A stretch of 64,000 nt of DNA from positions 62,001 through 126,000 of the forward strand of contig CAZMBP010000095.1 of NCBI GenBank assembly GCA_964564545.1, in the 5' to 3' direction. Both the position numbers and the translations under genes were made by a program. Numbering within the stretch: the first letter of the stretch is position 1; every line of letters starts with the position of its first letter. The notes under the pieces were generated by a model. That model did not search any database. It was given only the letters and a program-made list of their open reading frames with translations, and had not been told where the DNA came from. This document shows, piece after piece, positions 59,856-64,000 of the stretch. The stretch is from CAJQQY01 sp964564545. Lineage in GTDB: Bacteria > Bacteroidota > Bacteroidia > Chitinophagales > Saprospiraceae.

Positions 59856-60998
59856 TTAAAGGATACAAACCATGAAAAATCCTAAATAGGTACCTAATGC
59901 ATTTCCTAAAGTCCCAACCAATATTGCCGGCAATATCAGTTCTTTTCGGTTAAAGGATTCTGCCAATGCGATAGCTGTAGTACCACCCCCAACATTGGCC
60001 TGACTAACGATGGCTATCATTTCCCAATCACGATATATTAGTCCTCCCAGTAAGATTACAATTATACCATGCAACAAAACGGCTAAGCCTGCAAAAAGCA
60101 ATAGGGTAAGGCCAAGGTCTTTAAGTTTAACCACAGCAGAAAGCTCACAATAAGCACCAATAACAGCTAGAAATATAAACACTAAATACAAACCTAAATT
60201 ATGACTGCCTTTTAAGTTGGAGACAAATTTAGTTTGAGCTAGTAGGATCCCAATGGTAGATAAAGTCAAGATGGAAGGAATTTCTGGAACAAGTTCCTTA
60301 AAAACATCAGATACATAATATGCAGCAACACCTAAAAAAAGTAACCACATGAGTGAATTTAAATCCATACTTTCATCTTCTGGATGTGCTTTATTTTCTG
60401 TGGGCGTGTATGGTTTTAAATTTGTTTTGTCTTTCCAAAAACGCCTTAAAGTAATAGGTAAAGCTAAAGTTGCAATAATCCAAATTGTGGTAATCACATT
60501 ATCGACTGCAATGGTTCCAGCATACAAAACTCCCTTTTCTTGAAAGTCATATTCCAAGGCTACCGCATTAAAATTGACGCTTCCTCCTGTGTATGTACCT
60601 GTGAGCATGCCAGCTATAACTTTTCCGTCTTCACCCAAAACATTTTCTGGTGATAGCAAAATCCATGAAATAAAAATCCCTAAAGTGGTAGCTAGAGAAC
60701 CAATTAAAAACAAACCAATCATTGGTAATCCTGCCTGCTTAATTGAAGTTAAATTGACATTGAGCAATAAGTAAAAAATAGAAATGGGAGCAACATATTT
60801 AAAAATGCCGCTATATAATGGAATGCTGTTGGAGGCAGAAGGAATAATTTTTAGATTCGCTAATACTGCCGTGAAAAGAATAACTAATAGGGCTGCACCT
60901 AACTGTTTACCAAGTTTGGTTTTTCCGGCATACACCGCTAAAATAACCATTAAACATAATATCGCTAAAACGTAAATTGGATTTGTTATAAAGTTCAT
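59856..60998 (-). CDS. DUF819-family membrane transporter
   Basis: 380 aa with about ten membrane helices. DUF819 pattern: VAPISIFYLLLNVNLTSIKQ, GMLTGTYTGGSVNFNAVALE, GTIAVDNVITTIWIIATLA, and QANVGGGTTAIALAESFNRK near the C-terminus, which reads like the glycine-rich repeats of CPA-type transporters. The family (YjcL-type) has no proven substrate. It lies 155 bases downstream of the HxlR gene on the same strand and may be controlled by it. Confidence 0.83.
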   Translation of the reverse strand: MNFITNPIYVLAILCLMVILAVYAGKTKLGKQLGAALLVILFTAVLANLKIIPSASNSIPLYSGIFKYVAPISIFYLLLNVNLTSIKQAGLPMIGLFLIGSLATTLGIFISWILLSPENVLGEDGKVIAGMLTGTYTGGSVNFNAVALEYDFQEKGVLYAGTIAVDNVITTIWIIATLALPITLRRFWKDKTNLKPYTPTENKAHPEDESMDLNSLMWLLFLGVAAYYVSDVFKELVPEIPSILTLSTIGILLAQTKFVSNLKGSHNLGLYLVFIFLAVIGAYCELSAVVKLKDLGLTLLLFAGLAVLLHGIIVILLGGLIYRDWEMIAIVSQANVGGGTTAIALAESFNRKELILPAILVGTLGNALGTYLGFFMVCIL

Positions 60999-61153
60999 TG
61001 GTTATTAATTGATTATAAGGAGGTACAAAATTTTTGTATTACTGCTGAATATTTGGCACAACCTCGAAGAGATATCGATAACGGGATAGTTCCTTTTTCT
61101 ACTTGTGTCTCATGGTCTCGTATATGCATAGTGCGACTGCATAGGATGCATTA

Positions 61154-61591
61154 TTACATAAACTTTATAGTAGCCAATTTTTCTCTATATTTTTTCTCCA
61201 GTAAAATTGCAAAAGCAGTTTTGTCATTTCTAAGTAATTCGATTCCTTCTCCATTCAGGATGGTCGGATGAATATCTCTAAGATGATTGTCACTCCAATT
61301 TGCGAGTTCTACAAGTATAGGAGTTAAAGCTAGCCCTTTATCAGTTAAGAGATAAAGGTTGGTCTTCTTATTATCTGGTCGTTTTGTTTTTATAATAATA
61401 CCAAATTCCTCCAGCAGTTTAAGTTTGGTTGAAAGGATATTAGTGGCAATTGCTTCGTCACTTTCAATAAAGTCTTTAAAGGTTTCCTTGCCTTCTGTTA
61501 GCATCAGCTTTACAATCACTAGCATCCATTTGTCACCCACGACATCCAAGGCTGAAGTAAAGGGACAATCACATCGAAATTTATGTTTCAT
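61154..61591 (-). CDS. HxlR-family transcriptional regulator (copy 2)
   Basis: 145 aa. HxlR winged helix with FRCDCPFTSALDVVGDKWML, FKDFIESDEAIATNILSTKL, KLLEEFGIIIKTKRPDNKKT, LYLLTDKGLALTPILVELAN. Two Cys near the N-terminus (C7, C9) could act as the redox or electrophile sensor known for YodB/QorR-type members. It is divergent from the SnoaL-like lipoprotein; the 114-base gap holds three direct repeats. The truncated quinone reductase downstream of the SnoaL gene suggests a quinone-stress regulon (inference). Confidence 0.88.
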   Translation of the reverse strand: MKHKFRCDCPFTSALDVVGDKWMLVIVKLMLTEGKETFKDFIESDEAIATNILSTKLKLLEEFGIIIKTKRPDNKKTNLYLLTDKGLALTPILVELANWSDNHLRDIHPTILNGEGIELLRNDKTAFAILLEKKYREKLATIKFM

Positions 61592-61607
61592 GTTAAGGAG
61601 TTGTTAA

Positions 61608-61683
61608 TTTTTACTTGCAAAATGCAATTAAATTATTTTTTACTTGCAAAATGAAAGTTATTTATTTAGTTTTACTTGCAAAT
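61608..61683. promoter_or_regulatory. Triple direct repeat TTTTACTTGCAAA, probable HxlR operator
   Basis: TTTTTACTTGCAAAATG occurs at 61608-61624 and exactly again at 61637-61653, and TTTTACTTGCAAAT at 61670-61683. The spacing (29 and 32 bases, about three helical turns) suits co-operative binding. The repeats fill the divergent gap between the HxlR and SnoaL genes. Confidence 0.65.
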
Positions 61684-61705
61684 CAAAAGTAATAAATTTT
61701 CAATT

Positions 61706-62590
61706 ATGAGACAAGTATTTTCAATTCTATTGTTTGCAGGATTATTCGCAGCCTGTAATTCAACGATAACAAAAAGCGATGATATTCAACAATCTAAAAT
61801 TTCCACAATGAGTAAGAAAGAAACTGTAGGCACTTTTTTAGGTGCTGTTTTAAAAGGAGACACTACCACAATGCGTGAACTGGCTAATGCCAATTACATT
61901 CAGCACAATCCATTCATCCCGACAGGCTTAGAGCCTTTTATCCAAATGCAACCCATTCTACAAGAAAACGGAACGACTGCTGAAAATATCAGGATGTTTC
62001 AAGATGGCAATTATGTATTCATGCATAATATCTGGAGAAATGCCAAACCCTTCGGTGCAGATGAGATGGTGTCGTTTGATATTATTCGTTTAGATGAAAA
62101 CGGTAAGGTGGCAGAGCATTGGGATGCGATGACTGCTCTGGTAAAAGAAACTGCGAGTGGAAGGACGCAGACCGACGGACCAACTTCCTCAACAGATTTG
62201 GACAAAACCACCGACAACAAAGCAATGGCAAAGGCGATGGTAGAAGATGTTTTGATGGGTAAAAATCCTGATAAGATCACCGATTATATTAGTACCGAAC
62301 AATACGACCAACATAATCCAGATATCAAGGATGGGTTGAATGGCATAGCAGAGGCAGTACAATATCTTACCTCTAAGAACAACATGTTCAAATACACTAA
62401 AATTCACAAAGTATTAGGGGAAGGAAACTTCGTGCTTACAGTAAGTGAAGGAGAATGGAATGGAACAAACAATGTTTTTTACGATTTATTACGATTCGAA
62501 AATGGAAAAGCCGTAGAGCATTGGGATGTCATTCAAGAAATTCCAACTGAAAACTTAGCGAATGAAAACGGAATGTTTGGCTTTTTATAA
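61706..62590 (+). CDS. Tandem SnoaL/NTF2-like lipoprotein
   Basis: 294 aa from ATG 61706 (MRQVFSILLFAGLFAACNS), a lipoprotein signal. The mature part has two SnoaL-like alpha+beta barrels: ETVGTFLGAVLKGDTTTMRE, YIQHNPFIPTG, FDIIRLDENGKVAEHWDAMT; and KAMAKAMVEDVLMGKNPDKI, YDQHNPDIKDGLN, YDLLRFENGKAVEHWDVIQE. The Gln-His-Asn-Pro and 'AEHWD' blocks occur in both halves, so the protein is an internal duplication. Each half resembles predicted SnoaL-like enzymes of unknown substrate. It is divergent from HxlR copy 2 and is probably a target. Confidence 0.87.
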   Translation: MRQVFSILLFAGLFAACNSTITKSDDIQQSKISTMSKKETVGTFLGAVLKGDTTTMRELANANYIQHNPFIPTGLEPFIQMQPILQENGTTAENIRMFQDGNYVFMHNIWRNAKPFGADEMVSFDIIRLDENGKVAEHWDAMTALVKETASGRTQTDGPTSSTDLDKTTDNKAMAKAMVEDVLMGKNPDKITDYISTEQYDQHNPDIKDGLNGIAEAVQYLTSKNNMFKYTKIHKVLGEGNFVLTVSEGEWNGTNNVFYDLLRFENGKAVEHWDVIQEIPTENLANENGMFGFL

Positions 62591-62598
62591 TAAATCAT

Positions 62599-62844
62599 AT
62601 GCTCTCTTTGACTTTTAATGTACCGAAGGAAGCATTTAATGATGAGAGTGAGTTTCTCTTCGAAGGTAAATCTGTTGACGACTTGTACTTTCCTCAACAT
62701 ATGAATTTTAAATTTTTTGGGATGAAACCGCTTCCTACTTTTGCATGTTTTGATGTGATGAAAAATGCAAGTATTGAAAGCGATTTCCAAAGACTAAAAA
62801 ATCACCTTTCGGAAGTTTTCGGAGAAAAGCAATTGCTTAAATAA
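62599..62844 (+). pseudogene. Truncated MdaB-like NAD(P)H quinone reductase (C-terminal part only)
   Basis: The 81-residue frame reads MLSLTFNVPKEAFND, FEGKSVDDLYFPQHMNFKFF, GMKPLPTFACFDVMKN, which is the C-terminal third of flavodoxin-fold quinone reductases (MdaB-like). The N-terminal ~110 residues that hold the FMN loop are missing; the SnoaL gene ends only 8 bases before. Expression of the fragment is not excluded, but it cannot bind FMN as the full enzyme does. Confidence 0.7.
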
Positions 62845-62863
62845 AATTGTCTTTTCAAATTTT

Positions 62864-62902
62864 AAAAATCACAAAAGTCTGAAATGACTTTTGTGATTTT
62901 TT
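62864..62902 (+). terminator. Intrinsic terminator, 16-bp perfect stem
   Basis: AAAAATCACAAAAGTC (62864-62879) pairs exactly with 62886-62901 around a 6-base loop, with a T-run at the 3' end. It ends the SnoaL/MdaB-fragment transcript. Confidence 0.75.
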
Positions 62903-63015
62903 ATGTCTGAATATCGTTTGCTGCATTAGTTAAGCGGTTTCTGATAATTGGCTATAATGATTTGCATAAGTTGCGTGTGCCCTCGTAGGTATCTTTGATG
63001 TCTGCAGTATTTTAA

Positions 63016-63531
63016 TTACTGTGTATCCATAAAAGTATCTTCAAAGATTTTTGTCCATTCCCCGTTGATCAATTGTTCCCCATATTCTTGAAAGCCTCCC
63101 TCTGGAGTTTGTCCGAAAAAAAATCTAGTAGTTTCATCTCTCCACACGATGAGTTGTCCATCTTTGTATTCCGCAGGATATCTAGCTGCACCTCCTTTAG
63201 AAAATCGGTGGTAGTAATATTTTTGGTCTTTTTCATCGTAATTGATTATCGTATGGAGTTGCAAAAACTCGGTATTCAACTCAATTACCAAAATGCTTTT
63301 GTCTAGGTCATAAGAGATGTTTTCGTATGCTGAACCTTGTTTGGTAACAATCCCATTTTCATAAATTTTTGATGTGCCGACCCATTCTCCAACCAAGAAG
63401 TTGAGTTGTTCCATCTTTTCTTGCTTTAGATTTTGGGCGAAAACTGAATTACATAGAAAAATTAGAACAATAAAATAAAAGTATTTAGAAGCTTTTCGAT
63501 ATAACATATTTGTTCGTTTAATATTAAGCAC
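63016..63531 (-). CDS. Secreted DUF1579-like (lipocalin-type) protein
   Basis: 171 aa. Signal ending IFLCNSVFAQ; ATG at 63507 is an alternative start. The mature region begins QLNFLVGEWVGTSKIYENGI, the 'G-x-W-x-G' start of DUF1579/lipocalin-like beta-barrels, and continues LHTIINYDEKDQKYYYHRFS, GQLIVWRDETTRFFFG, GEQLINGEWTKIFEDTF. The ligand is unknown. Confidence 0.75.
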   Translation of the reverse strand: MLNIKRTNMLYRKASKYFYFIVLIFLCNSVFAQNLKQEKMEQLNFLVGEWVGTSKIYENGIVTKQGSAYENISYDLDKSILVIELNTEFLQLHTIINYDEKDQKYYYHRFSKGGAARYPAEYKDGQLIVWRDETTRFFFGQTPEGGFQEYGEQLINGEWTKIFEDTFMDTQ

Positions 63532-63791
63532 AATGTCTTCGCATACACGTAGGAGAGGCGTGTAGACTCTATGAATAAAAAATGAGCTTTATTTTAAAGT
63601 TGAAAATATCATTAATCACTTTAAAAATATAACTCATTATGATCGATACGCAAAATAGGAAAAAAAATGATTACCATATGAGCCGATATTGACATAAGCA
63701 AATTGTTCTGCAAAGCTTTCGGAATTGCTTCAGATGTCTTGTCCTGAAATATGTTTACACTTTTCAGGTGATTAAAATTAATAAATTAGTT

Positions 63792-63839
63792 TTTGGGAAA
63801 TTGAAATTAAAGAAATATTCAAAATTTCAATTTCCCAAA
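63792..63839. terminator. Perfect 17-bp hairpin
   Basis: TTTGGGAAATTGAAATT (63792-63808) pairs exactly with 63823-63839, around a 14-base loop. Terminator-like; the strand served is unclear. Confidence 0.5.
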
Positions 63840-63947
63840 TTCATGAACTTGATTTGGTGTCAAAAAATGACAAGACTAATGTGAGTTTTTTTTGATTATA
63901 AGTTTTGAAAGTATGGTTCACATTTCTTCTCCCTAGTGGAACATTAT

Positions 63948-63991
63948 GTACATGTATCATATCGATTTTTTGCTCGATATGATACATGTAC
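63948..63991. terminator. Perfect 18-bp hairpin at the window end
   Basis: GTACATGTATCATATCGA (63948-63965) pairs exactly with 63974-63991, around an 8-base loop with a T-run. It probably serves a leftward gene beyond the window. Confidence 0.5.
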
Positions 63992-64000
63992 TTTGTTCAG

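Larger units (their letters stand above)
63532..64000. other. Right-end intergenic region
   Basis: 469 bases with no credible ORF. Two perfect hairpins are listed separately; otherwise I see nothing. Confidence 0.5.

Noticed and set aside
1..64000. tRNA or rRNA genes, prophage, toxin-antitoxin or restriction systems
   Set aside because: Looked for by cloverleaf-like GC-rich stretches and family motifs; none seen, though short RNAs could be missed by eye.

Overview
The window looks like a chromosomal segment of an AT-rich Bacteroidota, most likely near the Saprospiria/Chitinophagia (inference). The evidence is four secreted proteins with C-terminal type IX secretion (T9SS type A) sorting domains, many signal peptides ending in FAQ/SQ, promoters of the TTTG-N19-23-TAnnTTTG type, A-rich leaders without Shine-Dalgarno sites, DUF5723/DUF3667/WG-repeat/FG-GAP families, and many long intergenic palindromes. 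I see no rRNA, tRNA, CRISPR array, prophage or transposase gene.

Layout. 1-7.3 kb: the 3' end of a histidine kinase, then a leftward GNAT-cupin-PNPOx-like-VOC cluster divergent from a MocR-type regulator with a recognisable promoter and tandem operator; then DUF3995, an ATE/Bpt-like transferase without the usual cysteines, and a double-VOC protein. 7.7-14.5 kb: a rightward operon encoding a coiled-coil protein, a membrane PspA-like coiled-coil protein, a membrane-anchored substrate-binding protein fused to OmpA, an ABC permease, a 111-aa unknown, an ABC ATPase and an MBL-fold hydrolase. This is the best candidate for an undescribed system. 14.5-21.9 kb: a 2OG-dioxygenase-like protein without a visible HxD motif, three separate TerB-like proteins, a giant secreted WG-repeat protein and a lipoprotein. 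22-31 kb: mutS, ffh, a DEAD-box helicase and a stand-alone EF-G paralogue. 31-40 kb: DUF3667, a PNPOx-like protein, small membrane proteins, a lipoprotein plus DUF5723 barrel, and tandem secreted arylsulfotransferase-like proteins. 40-46 kb: a dinB-dnaE polymerase cassette split by a palindromic element, then small envelope proteins and a double C_GCAxxG_C_C protein. 46-55 kb: a secreted FG-GAP protein, a coiled-coil/OmpA pair, a PQQ sugar dehydrogenase and a secreted endonuclease/exonuclease/phosphatase. 55-64 kb: two HxlR loci (one divergent from thioredoxin, one from a tandem SnoaL lipoprotein followed by a truncated quinone reductase), ChbG/YdjC, GNAT, a cytochrome c lipoprotein, membrane proteins and a DUF819 transporter.

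Themes. Several palindromic repeat families occupy gene junctions; one supplies the stop codon of dinB. Two decayed pieces of the dnaE 3' end lie downstream of dnaE. The 7.7-13.6 kb operon would place a solute-binding domain between the inner membrane and peptidoglycan and couple it to an ABC pump and a PspA-like membrane protein; nearby TerB-like genes fit an envelope-stress role, but that role is inference.
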